A model generated the notes under the pieces. The model did no database searches, was not told where the DNA came from, and saw nothing but the letters and a program-made list of their open reading frames with translations. Shown here piece after piece: positions 12,580 through 24,903 of a DNA stretch of 64,000 bases. The DNA comes from Spisula solida. Lineage: Eukaryota > Mollusca > Bivalvia > Venerida > Mactridae. The first letter of the stretch is position 1, and each line of letters starts with the position of its first letter. The position numbers and the translations under genes were made by a program. The stretch spans positions 8,754,720 through 8,818,719 of the forward strand of contig OX365950.1 of NCBI GenBank assembly GCA_947247005.1, given 5' to 3'.

Positions 12580-13250
12580 AGTTTAGCTAGAAACTCCTAA
12601 TCTAACGTCCGCTTGTTCTTTACTATTTACAATATTTTGCATTTGTTGATAGTATTAATCCACGTTTCGTCCTTTAACTTAACAGAGATATTCAGCTACA
12701 TAGTTTGGATCAACCGTTAGATCAACCCTGTTCCTAGCACTGTTACATCAATTTTCCCGCTGAAAATCGGGACCATATGAGTTATTTATGTTTCGTCCCC
12801 ATGTTATTCGTTCGCGCTATTCGTACCATATCCAGTTCGTACCCAGGTATAATTATGGAATACGTTTTTAGTTTCTAGTTTTTTTTCTATTTTCTTGCGC
12901 CCATGTAGTATTGATCGACGTTTGGTCCATTGAATTGCCATAGATCATCAGCTAACTTGGATAGTTTGCGTCTGTCGTTAGGCCAACCCTTGTCCATGCG
13001 CTGCTGTGTATACAATTTCCCGTCGAAAATCCAGACCAGATCGTCTTTTGTGTTTCGACCCCTATCTTATTCGTTCTCGCGAATCGTATCCTATCCGGAT
13101 GGTTTATAATTTACATAATTATGCAGCTGGAGAGTTGTGGAATGATGACTTTGTGAAGTTTTTAGACGCTAGCTTATACTTTCTTGCGCCCATTGATGCA
13201 TTATTCCATTTCTTGCACTCTTTTGGTTTACTACCATCAAAATAATTTGC
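12580..13250. repeat. Two diverged repeat units related to family A
   Basis: Two units of about 300 bp follow each other (roughly 12640-12900 and 12905-13215). Each holds a TTCGTCC..TTATTCGTTC.CGC block, a CGTA.C.TATCC block and TTTCTTGCGCCCAT. The same blocks recur at about 54460-54620 in front of family A cores. Open frames here have no recognisable protein family. Confidence 0.4.
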
Positions 13251-16020
13251 ACGGAAATGTTTAAATGCTATTTCATGCCCGAATAAACTTTGTATTGTAT
13301 ATTGAATGACTCCGATATTGCTTTCGCACTGGCAGAAAGAACCAGCAACCTTTTACATAGGATTGTCACAACTGGTCCCGATCTACCTAAAAATCTCTAT
13401 CTGAGCTAAATCTCATCTCAAATATTACAATGTGTCTTTTAGATAAAATCTATGAAAGGCTTGACTCAGAATTCGCAGCACACAACATAAAACCTTACTT
13501 TAGTTTGTAACAGTAAAACTTAAAGATCTCGAATTCCGATTCTAACTTGAGCAAAAACTCAATTTGAGATGATATTTCTACTTGAGATGCTTCGGGAGAT
13601 CTGGGCGAGGCATGTTGTGCATTTTTAAATCCTTTTAGGATGCTGTATTGTGTTGGTTCCTTGCTGAAAATATTCATACTCGTATAGGCAAGGTCGATGC
13701 CATAACGGTTTAGTTTGTGTGTTACATTGATGCGTGTCGTTCCGTATGGGTTTGTTGGTGAGTGTGAATTGTATTTTTAAACCTTTCAAAAACTCAAAGT
13801 CGCACTGTGATGTACACTGTACGAAATATATATACACGGTGTAAGTGTAAGAAATCACACACCTGACGCTCTGCTACATGTTCGATAACACCATTGACGT
13901 TATGATGATATCATTGACAACATACATTCCAAAATGGTTGAATATGCTGAAATACTAGCCGTGTCTAGATAAGAAGAATATTACTCGTACCAATTTGACC
14001 CAGCAAACGCTCATCCCCCCGACAGAAACCGTTTGATTTTCCCATTCATGTAAGCATAAGTATACACGAGTGGACAGTGTTAATTGACGTATTGTTACAG
14101 CTAAATTCATTGATACAAGAAAGATATAGCATCACTTGCATTCAAATTTGAACAACCCTCGTATCAATTTGACCCAAAAAACGCTCATACCCAACCCGTT
14201 TGTTTTTACCTGATACAAAGCTTGGAACAAATGAATGGAGGAAAAAGGTTAACGAAATTAGGTCGGGAAGTAGACATTTACTCAATACAACAACACACAT
14301 ATTAAGTAACTTGAATCCCGTAATTCCTTTCTTGACATTTGAAGACCGGGTTGTACACTTACAAAAATACAACCATATTATATATAATTGATATACCATG
14401 CCTATTTGAACACTTAACAATTAATATATTGCCTAAAACAGCCGCTATTAGAACCATTGTGATGATATTGCAATTAAAATATCTCTGTATGTGGCATTAT
14501 TACAGTACAAAGCCATCACAACGCTGTGATAATTTTATTCTAAAAAACATTGTTTTAAAATTAATGTATAATGTTTTGTCGCATGTAACTTATAATGCGA
14601 CAATATTGTAAGCTGTATTTTTATTAGATTTGGCAAGGTTACCAAACTAGTAAAAGTGGCCAAGTAACATAATTTGATAACAAATTTACTATAGTAACAA
14701 GTAACAGTGCAACATATTCGAAAATGATTTTTATATTTAAAAAATAATATTTTGTTGTTCAATGGGCATAGAACGTGCATACATCTTTAAAATGTCAACT
14801 CGTAGCACAGATGGGAACATAATTCTCGAGAGAGATTATGCAAACGTAACTGTAAACGACGTTGATGTCTGTTTTACAGACTATGGACGGACACTTAAAA
14901 CACACACACTTTGCACAATGAATTCATTGTGTTGTAAATTCAAAACGTTGTCGTGTACGCCAACACCGACCTTTAAAAATAGACCGTCAGTCTAATGTCG
15001 CATGACCATCGACATACCGTCTTTTATTGTCAAGAGACGCGACCAAACACCACGAGGCGCCATGTCCTGCTTTTGGTCTAGGCCTGTATATGTAGTTTGA
15101 GAAGCCGCTTTCTCATTCAAGAATATGATTAGATAACTCACTATGTTGCTATTGAGTGGTCGTCGGCTTGACAGTTTGTTGGTTGATGAAAGATTCCTAT
15201 GGTCAGGCGTTTTTATGTGTTTGTTGGTCTACATTCTGGTACACACATACTTTATAATGTCATTGAAATGACTAAGCGGCTGTTTCTATAATAATCTTCA
15301 AATACTCAAACCTTTGTGTGGACTGATTATTTTTAAAAAATAAATGATCGACCGATAAAAGTCATCATATAGAATAGAACTACACCCAGAAGTCTTGAAA
15401 TTTGCATAATGATCTTCAATTTCGTAGATATAATATAAAGTTACGTCATCCCGTATTTCACGTCAGCGTAGTTATCATTCATAATTACCTCCCTTTATGG
15501 ATGGTTCGTTTTGTGTCTGACTCTTGCGTTCGTTGCTGGCTTGGCGGCGCTGCCGTCGTTCTGTGTGGCTTTGGATTGTCTGTGCGCAACTGTATGTACT
15601 TCATGATCACATATTCCTCAGTGACACTGTTCAGTTGTACGATAATACTGTACTCATGTTGCGCAAGTTCAAACGTACATTGGTTAAGTTCGCTAGTAAA
15701 AAACCAAATTAGGGAAAGAACTGCACTCAGAAGTATTTAAATTTGTGGAGTGGTAAAAGAAACAGTAATAAGTGAGTTGTACATGACTAACTGACCTCTA
15801 ATCAGTGTACGAGGTGCAAGCCAAAAAGTAGGAGGGAACCGCACCTATGTGTAGATAGTAAAAGATCTGCAATGATAACCCTTTAACCGGTCGCATGTCA
15901 AGTTGTCTAAAAGTGCAGCAAAATCAAGATAAACACTGTATACAGCATGAAATGTCATCCGTCACAACACTGATGTGGCAAAACGTAGCATAATAAGGTT
16001 AACGTATTACCCTTTGTCGT
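13250..16020. other. Intergenic DNA between lectin genes 2 and 3
   Basis: No coding exon recognised. Two similar words, TCGTACCAATTTGACCCAGC (13986-14005) and TCGTATCAATTTGACCCAAA (near 14160), lie about 175 bp apart. The ORFs at 14142-14420 (minus) and 15402-15740 (plus) show no family motif. Confidence 0.45.
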
Positions 16021-16029
16021 GTTGTAGGC

Positions 16030-16062
16030 GATGATAGGTCTGCGCGTACATAAATATAAATG
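16030..16062 (+). promoter_or_regulatory. Promoter of lectin gene 3: GATA motif and TATA box
   Basis: TGATAG (16032-16037, fits WGATAR) is followed by TATAAA at 16055-16060, which lies 58 bp before the ATG at 16113. Confidence 0.4.
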
Positions 16063-16112
16063 TAAGATTCGTTTGTAAAACGTCTACAGAATCCAGTCGG
16101 TACAACCGGGCA

Positions 16113-19100
16113 ATGGTTTATTTTCAGACAGCCTCGTTTTTGTTAGTTGTCGTTTATTTTGGCAATGGTAAGTAACTGTTTTACAAATATGAATAACGTA
16201 CCATTTCCAAATATTTTATAATCATCTTATTTTGTTAAACAATATTTGAAGACCACTTGAATCATTCTCATATTCATGAGTGCTGTTTTTTAAAACACAT
16301 TTCGCCACCGGGTAATACTTAACGTAATATTTTATAATATGTCATGATCTACTACCTATTAAATACTGATTCACTCATTTTGGAACCCTTTTGGCAGTAT
16401 TAATATATCGATTGCCGACTATCGGATATTGTTCAAACACACAGACACCGTTGATTGAACACGGTACTTACTTTAAGGAAGTTTGGGCTTTAGCACCCTT
16501 GTGATTTGTCAGTGATAAATAAAAACAAAAATAAAAAAATAGTCCCAAATTATATTATTTAACTGTAAACGATTTGCAAATGAACATGATAGTAATGCAC
16601 AATGTTAATATTTTTTAAACATTTTTTTGAAAATATTAACTACTGCCTGACTACAGCAGGGTGGAACGGAATGTGAACTAAGTGAATTCAATACGAGAAG
16701 GGTTGATAAGTGTAGTTCTGGATTAAAATATTACGTCGATGTGTTTAAATAGTAATAGGACAAATTTTAGAAGTGTCTATTTATTGTGTTTGGTTACTCT
16801 GTTATAGTGTACTGTTGTGAAGACCCTTGGGTAGGACATAACGGAATGTGTTACTTGTTTAGTCACGACATGGAAACTTGGATTGGTGCTTTGGTATGGT
16901 TTGGGTTAAAATACATTTTGTTTGTATCTATACCTTTACTTATATTAATCAACAATACAGTATAATATTTATGTTGCTGCCATTGGCGTGATGAACACCA
17001 AGACAAACTTTTATCAATACTTATTATACATTCGTGAAGTGAAGCTAACTATACTGCACCCAGGATTATGTGATACCAACAAACATGAATCGGTTTGGCC
17101 ATCTGATGCAAAATTGGTTTTACAAATTACTAGAGTAAACAGATAAGTTCAGTATTGTACTCAAAACTTCACTAGTAAACCGTACACATCTGATTTATCC
17201 TCCTTTGCGGTATACCAGATTTTCCGCCTTTCACGTTATCCTGGGCACACTATAAGATTTTATTTATTCTTTGTAATTTGCTTTGCACCCATATGTATAC
17301 ATCTCATGCTTTGTTTGTGTTTATGTTTACCATGTTGTATATCAGCAACGAAATAAATAATTACAAAAAAAACAATACAGTATAATGATACATTCTTGGC
17401 ATAAATGAAGCCTATTTTCTCTCATGTTCTAAGCATATGCATGCACCTGTGAAAACGGTTTGTGTATGCTGCTTACAAAGTACAAAATGTACTGAAATAC
17501 ATAATGATAGCATTTGTCGCATTGCTTTTCCTAAGTACAATGTTTATGTTATTGGACGTATTGTGCTTTTTATTTAGTGGGGTTATCTTTATGAGGACAG
17601 TGTTTATAATCACGGTTGTATTGTAAAGACTAAAATAATTGTTACAGATTTCAGACGAGTAATTTGTAAACATTATAACATTTATTTACATAGTCGTTAT
17701 GAATAAAAAATTCTTAAACAATCCTTTAATTCTATGACACAAAAGTTCGTGGTTTTCATTCAGCTTTTTGACAGCTGTGACTTAGGCTGTTCATTTTCTT
17801 ATTCCCTTATAGGTTGGGCATTGTGCCTTGGAATTGTGATATGTGATGCTTTTATGTTTTCTGTGCTCGACTGCTTAAATTGAGTGCTGCATTCCCTGTC
17901 CGACGTTTATATTATCTTTTTTGGTAACAAATTCTATTTCGTGGGGAACTTAATTCGTCGATTTTTCATATTAAGAAGATAAGTGTCGGGTAACAAATCA
18001 GCATTATTATCCAGAAATCGTTTACCATCTATTTTCTTCCATTTTATATTAGTTTATTCTCAAATTATTCTCTTATCAAGCAAATGTGTCGTGAACTTGG
18101 TGGACAGTTGGTGGAAATAGAAACAGCAGCGGAGAATACGTTTTTGAAATCACATGCCAAAAAACGCGCAAGTGAGATTTTGTTATGACTGTACCCTTGA
18201 ATGGTTAATTATATATTTTGTTCCGATTATCATTTACATAAGTGATTAGCTTATTAAACACTTGCGCCTACAGTGGAATTCGAACATAGGATATAATAAG
18301 GTCAACTCGCCTTAGTCGCCTCCCCTACGTGGCCTACGATATTACATCGCCATTTTAGAACAATACTGTTCTCATGGAAACAGCAGTTTAATATGTACCA
18401 TACCCCTGCCATATAACCCTAGTTGGAACATATCAGGATAACTGTAACATAACTGGACAACAGTGTTTTCTATCATGGGCCCACTTTGGGATATTCGTAT
18501 ACTTCGAATAGCATCATTTGCATTATCTTGGTTTTTATGCTGAGAAACGACGCCTCTTATCTTGCAGACGATCAATTCTGGATGGCATTAAATGACGTAA
18601 ACAAGGAAGGCTCCTGGGTATGGATGAACAGCAAAAGATCCATCAACGCAACTGGTTTTAGTGACTGGTTTCCAGGACAACCAGGCAGTGTTAATGAAAA
18701 TCAAAATTGCGGCGCATTCCTCGTTAATCATATGCCCCATGTCGGAACCTCGTGGCAGTGGAATGATGTTGCCTGCCTTGGTCACCATCATTATATTTGC
18801 GAAAAACTTGCGTAGGTTCATCATGCATGTATTTGAGTCATATATGTATGCTCTCCTTATTGTATTCTCTACAATTGTTGTTTGTAATCATTTATCTTCT
18901 CATCGATCTCCGTGGAATCATTGACATGATGGTACTCCGTGTTTAACTTGTCGAAGACCTTTCCCAATGATTTTAAAACTATTTTCACGCTCAGCTCAAT
19001 TCCTTTCTTAAACTTCAAATGATTCAAACTGTGAAACGTCTTGTAATTTACTGAGTTTTTTTTTGGTGGATTAGATAACTTAGATAAAGAAAGCAGTTTG

Positions 19101-19636
19101 GAATTTCCTGAAATATTAAAATTTCTTTATTTGTTGTCTTGAAAAGGAAACGAATCAAGTTTCATGCTCGAAGTGATATGAGCATGGATATACCTTTATA
19201 ATGAATACATATGTTGTATTGTTACGAACGCGATTTGATACTGAAACTGTCTTCCGAAACCAATTCGAAAGAAATTGTACGGTTCAATAATAAACCAGAT
19301 ACCTAGATGACATATCCTTTTTTTCGAATGTGATCAAGGAAATTCGGTTTCATTTTGTCTGGTTTAGTGTTGGCTTGGTTATTGAACATTGTGTGTACTT
19401 GTGGTCAGTGAATTTTCTGTTGTGTGTGTTCCTTTTCGTATATTCCGAGTGCTACCTTACCTGACCGATTTTATTTTATGTTTTATATATATCGCCTTCA
19501 ACGGGCACGATATGTTAGTTCATTATTAACAAGAACAGCAAATTGGGTTTTATTCTACTAACAGTATTACATGATATTATTATGTTAAATGTGTATATAC
19601 ATGTATTTCAGGAATGGTGAGCCGGTGGTTGGGTAA
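16113..19636 (+). CDS. Secreted C-type lectin 3 (five exons, 166 aa)
   Basis: Coding exons 16113-16167, 16808-16893, 18081-18171, 18568-18811 and 19612-19636. Phases match the other genes. Signal peptide MVYFQTASFLLVVVYFGN. The lectin domain has an extra cysteine next to C22 (a CC pair at 21-22), then C33, C50, C125, C147 and C155. The binding motif is QPG (115-117), breaking the usual QPD/EPN at its third, Ca2+-contacting residue, although WND (142-144) is intact; sugar binding may therefore be changed or lost. The tail exon encodes NGEPVVG. Its donor, GTAGGT, is weaker than in the paralogues, so the stop read through at 18813 is a realistic alternative end. No canonical AATAAA is seen after the stop. 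Confidence 0.84.
16967..17386 (+). mobile_element. 404-bp poly(A) retroinsertion with 16-bp target duplication
   Basis: The 16-bp sequence AACAATACAGTATAAT occurs at 16951-16966 and again, identically, at 17371-17386. The insert between them (16967-17370) ends with AATAAATAATTACAAAAAA, a poly(A)-signal-like and A-rich tail. A long perfect target duplication plus an A-rich 3' end is the mark of LINE-driven target-primed insertion. The insert has no long ORF, so it is a SINE, a 5'-truncated LINE 3' UTR or a retrocopy of an untranslated region. It lies in intron 2 of lectin gene 3. Confidence 0.75.
17755..17930 (+). repeat. Dispersed family A copy with upstream segment
   Basis: Contains GGTTGGGCATTGTGCCTTG and TTTTCTGTGCTCGACTGCTT, then AGTGCTGCATTCCCTGTCCG. 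The part before the core (TTTTTGACAGCTGTGACTTA) matches 54920-54945, showing that the repeat unit is longer than the core. Confidence 0.55.
18245..18340 (-). repeat. Degenerate tRNA-like (SINE) fragment
   Basis: The minus strand reads CCTATGTTCGAATTCCACTG, a weak B-box context, followed in 5' direction by a D-arm-like stretch. No cloverleaf can be drawn. In intron 3 of lectin gene 3. Confidence 0.25.
19380..19480 (+). repeat. Diverged family A copy
   Basis: Holds ATTTTCTGTTGTGTGTGTTC, TATTCCGAGTGCTACCTTAC and a CTGACCGATTTTATTTT end, corresponding to the family core but strongly mutated. Confidence 0.35.
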
Positions 19637-19639
19637 GCA

Positions 19640-21340
19640 GATTTGAAGTCGATTGCATGTGAAATGTTTAATTCATTTACAACTACAATACAAATTGTTG
19701 TTTGCTACGAATGTTTTCATTGTTTTATTGCGACAGAAAGACACATACTATGCGCTCTGATAAGCACTGCGTTCATAATATTTAGAGAACGAATAATTAC
19801 AATAGTTAATAGAAGAATGATTATGAATGTCAAAACTTACCACCGTTTTGTAGTCTCACTTTTCGTACTGACAAATCATATGCGACCGTGCTTATTTAAG
19901 GACGTTTAGGACCTTTCTCCGACGTCATCGGTAAAAAATCGCTTTTTCGCCGAATCTAATAAAAATCTTCAGAAATATGCTTTAACCTAATCTCCGTATT
20001 ATGACGTTTTTAATTTTTCAAAATATCGCTTCGTTTCCTAGCAACGTGACGCTATGTACATAGGGCGTGAAATTGACGTTTTGAGCGTATATTTCTGTTC
20101 TATTAAGATGTACAATAATTTTCAAAACTCTATTTGTTAGTCCTTCATCCTTTGAATACGTATATGTAAAATTTATAGCAGTTGCGACTAACAATTTCGC
20201 AACGAAAACGGTTTTATATCGAAAATTGACCTGTACTTTACTGCTTATTGGCGACACCCTACTCACTTCAGGGCGCAATTTGGTCAACAAAAAGTGATTC
20301 AATCAACTAATGAAACATACCGTGGTTTTGCGGTAATTCTATAGAATAAGCACAAACAATAAAAAGGGGGGTGATCTCGCATTATTTTCGACAAAATTGA
20401 ATTTTAATGAAAAACGGACATGCGTTAAAGGCATATTGTGGCTACGTCAGCGTCATGATCTTGTGTATAGTTCGATGATGAGCATTGAGTCGTGACTGTA
20501 CTTTAAAGGTTTCAACCATTCATCTTAATTATTTAATAGGCGATGTATTTCGTGTGACTGAATGGGTGTGACGGTAAAGCGCTTGATACATTGTAAAATA
20601 ACTTTTGTCAGACCAGAGCACGTTCAAAGTGACAAACCATATTTGCAACATAGAGGATCTTGCTTGAGTGCTCAGTACATACGAGTTTTATCAAAGAGTG
20701 GCCAAAATGATACGAAATGATGCGAAAACAAATAATGATATTATCATCGGATAATTTAATATTCACCTGTATGACATAATACATATAGGGTTATTACCTA
20801 TTGAATAGTTGTCAGAATGAGTCATATTAGCACTTTGAAGGGGTAACATAAATGTTAATAATTTTGATAATTACAATACGATTTGTTTGGAATTTACACA
20901 TATCATGTTTTATACACCTGTGTAGCTAATGGTAAATGTGCATTCTTATTCCGACGGTATCAATGACCGAAGACGTACTTGAAAAAGGCCATGCCTAAAT
21001 TACTCCCGAATATAGCCATTTTACCGAAAACACGCAATTTACAGGTTATGGCATTGCACTGCTGGACATGTTTTATGAGAATAAAACATATATGGCCATT
21101 TTGTACATTAATATGTCATTATTGTTTACACTAAACAAGAATTCTGAAATATTCATAGTTTGAATTATACAGTAGCTTCAAGAATATGACCATGTGACTA
21201 AGAACACATAATTTTATATTTACGACGTCCCATCATCGGGAAAATATTTTGCACAACTACGTATACTACAAAACTAACTGTATATTCTTTTAATTTGGAG
21301 TTAGTAAAATAAATTAATGAAGCCACCATGTATGTTGGTC
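19640..21340. other. Intergenic DNA after lectin gene 3
   Basis: No gene recognised. The minus-strand frame 20018-20302 (94 codons) is open but begins at a non-ATG codon and shows no domain. The rest is AT-rich, without clear repeats. Confidence 0.45.
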
Positions 21341-21344
21341 TGTA

Positions 21345-21655
21345 AGCAAAACGTGTCCGCTCTGTTACTTTGTCGTTTCTTACTGGATTTTAAAAATGCT
21401 TGGTGCACATGTTCACCACGTCTGGACTATGTGCCATGCGCAGAACCCAGATCTCTAGCTCAAATGTCACACTTAGAGGTCAAACATTTTATAATCATGG
21501 TACGTGATGTCCACTCTGTAACATTACCGTTTCTGACTAGATTTTAAAAATGTTTACCACATCAAGACGGTATGTCATGCACATAACCCAGGTATTTAGC
21601 TTAAAGGTAAGGCCACACTTAGAGGTCAAAAGTTATATATACTAAGCAAAACTTT
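21345..21655. repeat. Two tandem ~150-bp units of a bivalve-type repeat
   Basis: Two units each contain a CTCTGT.AC.TT..CGTTTCT block, TTTTAAAAATG, a GTTCACCAC/TTTACCACATC block, a CATGC.CA.AACCCAG block and CACACTTAGAGGTCAAA. One more unit lies at 23090-23240. The unit size and wording resemble the core repeats of molluscan pearl-type elements (family knowledge, not searched). Confidence 0.5.
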
Positions 21656-21659
21656 TAAC

Positions 21660-23085
21660 CGAACACCTACGTTATTGTTTGATATATTTGGTATTAGCGG
21701 TAGGAATTTTATAAAATTTGGTCTAAAGTATTAACAATATGTCGGAATGCAGTGGTCAAAATGTTATTAAATTATTTAATTTGCATCATGGATAAAACAT
21801 AAATTTAGTTACACAAATAACCAGGAAGAAATTCACAAAATGTACACTGAGCGGCTTTGAATACGCAACGCTAATGAAATTAAGATAACTTTTTTGTTTA
21901 TGAATATTTTTGAACGAAATTTTGTGTGTGTGATATTGTCTGTCCAGCAAGTGTAACCCGATATTTTGTATTATCTTAATGCTGTACAGCCGTGCACTGA
22001 ACCATGAAACGGCAGAAAACGAAAAATGTACTAGGAATTGACTGTTAGAGGCAAACTATTTTTTATTGGGTTTATTGTAATTTTCGATCGATCGAATCAT
22101 TAAAAAAACACAAAATAAATATAAACAGGGTGTTCGTTGACTCTGGAAGTTGTTGTAAGCATTATTTTGTAGATTACCATACTTTTTTATAGTGGAGGGG
22201 AGGTAATCCATGCAGTAATAAACCGAGTGGGAGGGAAACTTACGAATTTCTTTAGCATACTGATAATGGCTCTTAAATCATGTTCCTAAATCGCCTTTTA
22301 AGATTGATATCGTTTTCATTTGATCCAGGGACTGTGACAGACTGGACTGTGACTAGAAATTGAGTTTATTCATATCACTGGTATATTTTATTGACTGTTT
22401 ATTTCACTGAATACAGAAAAAGCGCACTTTTAACATGTATGCTAATAACTCCATAAAAACTTAGCTTTGTACAAACATCACAAATTAAACAAGTAAACGT
22501 AGTTCAGTAATGTTCAAGTATCCAATAAAAGTATACAGTTGTTGAAATGAACTAAACAAGGCCGGTAATCATTCAAGAGTTATCGCACTTGATTATAACA
22601 CTTTTCCTACATCTTGTGATTTCCAAGGTATTTTCTTATTTCTTTTAAGGCGTATTGGTATTCACACACTTGTAAAATGAAACAAAATAATTAGTTCGAT
22701 GGTTTATATCAATGTAACATTGATCTGTCGAATAGACCCCCTTAAATGAGCATACCGACCGCTCTTCTGTGGTCTACCATTGACGTACGCGACGTGTATT
22801 CAAGTAATTATGTTGTTTTTCAGACTTACCTATCCCAATTCTATGATAAATATACACAATAATCATGAAAACGCCGATTCCGGGAAATTCTCGTGCAAAA
22901 GTGTGGTTTAAAGCTATTCCGCTATGGACGGGTGGGTTTGAATGTATTGTCGCGGGGTGAGCTGTATTATGTACATAATCTATAATGCTAAAACTATGCC
23001 AAATTTGAAGTCTGTAAGTCAACATGTTACGGAAATATTTAAGTTTAAAAAGTGTTCGGTTAGAAGTTTTGGTCAGTATAGTCAT
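21660..23085. other. Intergenic AT-rich DNA
   Basis: No coding exon seen. ACAGGGTGTTC at about 22127 resembles the ends of the TIR element at 26008-27040, but a partner end is not found nearby. Confidence 0.4.
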
Positions 23086-23089
23086 GCAA

Positions 23090-23245
23090 GTCGTATCCGC
23101 TCTGTATCTTTGTCGTTTCTTACTAGATATTTAAATTGCTGGTAAAGATGTTCACCACATCGAGACAGTGTGCCACGCAAGACCCATTTCCGAAGCTCAA
23201 AGTTCAAGGTCACACGTAGAAGCCAAGGGTTACATAGTATTTTTA
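23090..23245. repeat. Single ~150-bp unit of the 21345 repeat family
   Basis: Shares CGCTCTGTATCTTTGTCGTT, TTCACCACATCGAGACAGTG and GTTCAAGGTCACACGTAGAA with the two units at 21345-21655. Confidence 0.5.
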
Positions 23246-24820
23246 AGATTTTAAGAAAATAGTGTTCCGATTTCAAAATAATTTGGCAATTGGCTTTTAG
23301 GTGACCATCTACTTAACACATAAACAGTGCTATGATTCGAAATACAACTTGGCTGCCAGGGCCATGACACATTTCTGTATAGATAATCACATATTAAAAA
23401 GCTTGAACATCAGTTTTTGAATACCACCACTCTGAATTACAATTATTTGGCACAAATGGGCATTGGGTAACTGTTACCCTATCAGTCATTATACAAACGG
23501 CCTTACGTGATCGCTATAGTGAGCTAAATAGGAATAATTGTTTCGCCAAATTCTGAATGCTTTATGGTAATTTTAACGTTTAACAAGATTTGAACGATTT
23601 TCAATATAGAGAACTGTGAGTTTCCAATCACAATAACTTAGCTTACCTTTATGATAAAGGATTCTTGTGTACTAATTATTGTTCGACTAAATTGAATCTT
23701 CAAATGCGATATGATTTGAAAAGAAATACTCTTTTAAACTACGTATGATCCCCATACATTGTATCTCCCTATATGAAATTATATCCCCACAATATCATAG
23801 TATTATATAACCCTCTTCCAAAATTCTGAAAATGATTTTGATTAGTTCAAAAACATGAATATTGGGGAATGGAGCACAATTTCCCTATATTGATGTACTT
23901 ACATTGATAACCTTCTCAGTCTTTTTCTTAAGAACAAACAGTCTGATTTCAAAATAAATTCGCTGAAATATTGCTTGGGTGACTCTCTACCAAATCCCTT
24001 ATTACCTCTACCCGCATGGCCTGTCACATCATCCTGGCCTTCTTTAAAACGTCTATGCCATTTAAAAACAAGTAGCTGTGATACAATATGTCTAATACTT
24101 GATTTCTACAACATTTCTTTCCTCTGCGTTGGATTTTTTTCTAGCTGTAAAAAGAATTACATGGTTATTCGCGTGTAAATGAAATTTTGTGACGTCATTA
24201 TTGACGTTTATTATGATATGACAACAGTTACATAATATATTGATTATATGACGAATACATCAAATTTTACTTTGAAATTCACTCGGTTGTCGATACAATA
24301 TAAGACAACAAGATGTCCTATTTCTGGATTTCTAAATGAAAAAACACAGTAACAATAACGTAACACGTTCTACATAAAAATCTATGTTGATCCACGAAAA
24401 CATTTATGTGTTGCCATGGTAGCATATAACTGTTGATGCAAATAATTGTTTTCAGATATGTGTTGCATTTTATGTCAATAATAGATAAATGTCGCTTGTA
24501 TGTAACTTTCATACCGATCTGACCTAAATTAAACTTTCTAGAGCAAAAGTCCACGTGATTCTGGATCACCCCTCGTATATGATATATTACACGTAGGTGG
24601 TGCCCTGTTTGACGATAAGTATTGGTTAAAATTTTGTCATTTCTTTTTCACGACTGAATGAAATTTGTATTTGTAACATACAAATAACCAAAATGCATAA
24701 AATGGATTATTGATTTTTAAAATAACACATTGTGTTCATGTACTGATTTTTTCATGGTACATCATATAGAAAGTTTACGTGGCAAGAAAAAATTATATCA
24801 TTCACCACTTGTTAGTGCAT
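23245..24820. other. Intergenic DNA before lectin gene 4
   Basis: No gene recognised. ATCACCCCTCGTATA at about 24566-24580 looks like one end of a TA-flanked mariner-type element, but no matching second end was found. Confidence 0.4.
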
Positions 24821-24827
24821 GTTATGG

Positions 24828-24842
24828 AACTGATAAGAAATC
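24828..24842 (+). promoter_or_regulatory. GATA motif upstream of lectin gene 4
   Basis: TGATAAG at 24831-24837 lies 73 bp before the ATG at 24904, matching the position of GATA motifs in the paralogues. No good TATA box is seen. Confidence 0.35.
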
Positions 24843-24903
24843 ATTATAGCGTACGTTGTCGTGTTTCGGTTTTTGACAAAGACAGATACAAGTTCAACAA
24901 ATC

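Noticed and set aside
15402..15740. 112-codon plus-strand ORF rich in hydrophobic residues
   Set aside because: No signal of a real gene; overlapping frames are equally open and composition looks random.
20018..20302. 94-codon minus-strand ORF
   Set aside because: Non-ATG start, no recognisable family, no gene context; could be part of an unknown repeat.
24566..24582. Mariner-type end ATCACCCCTCGTATA
   Set aside because: A single end without a partner; too little to call an element.
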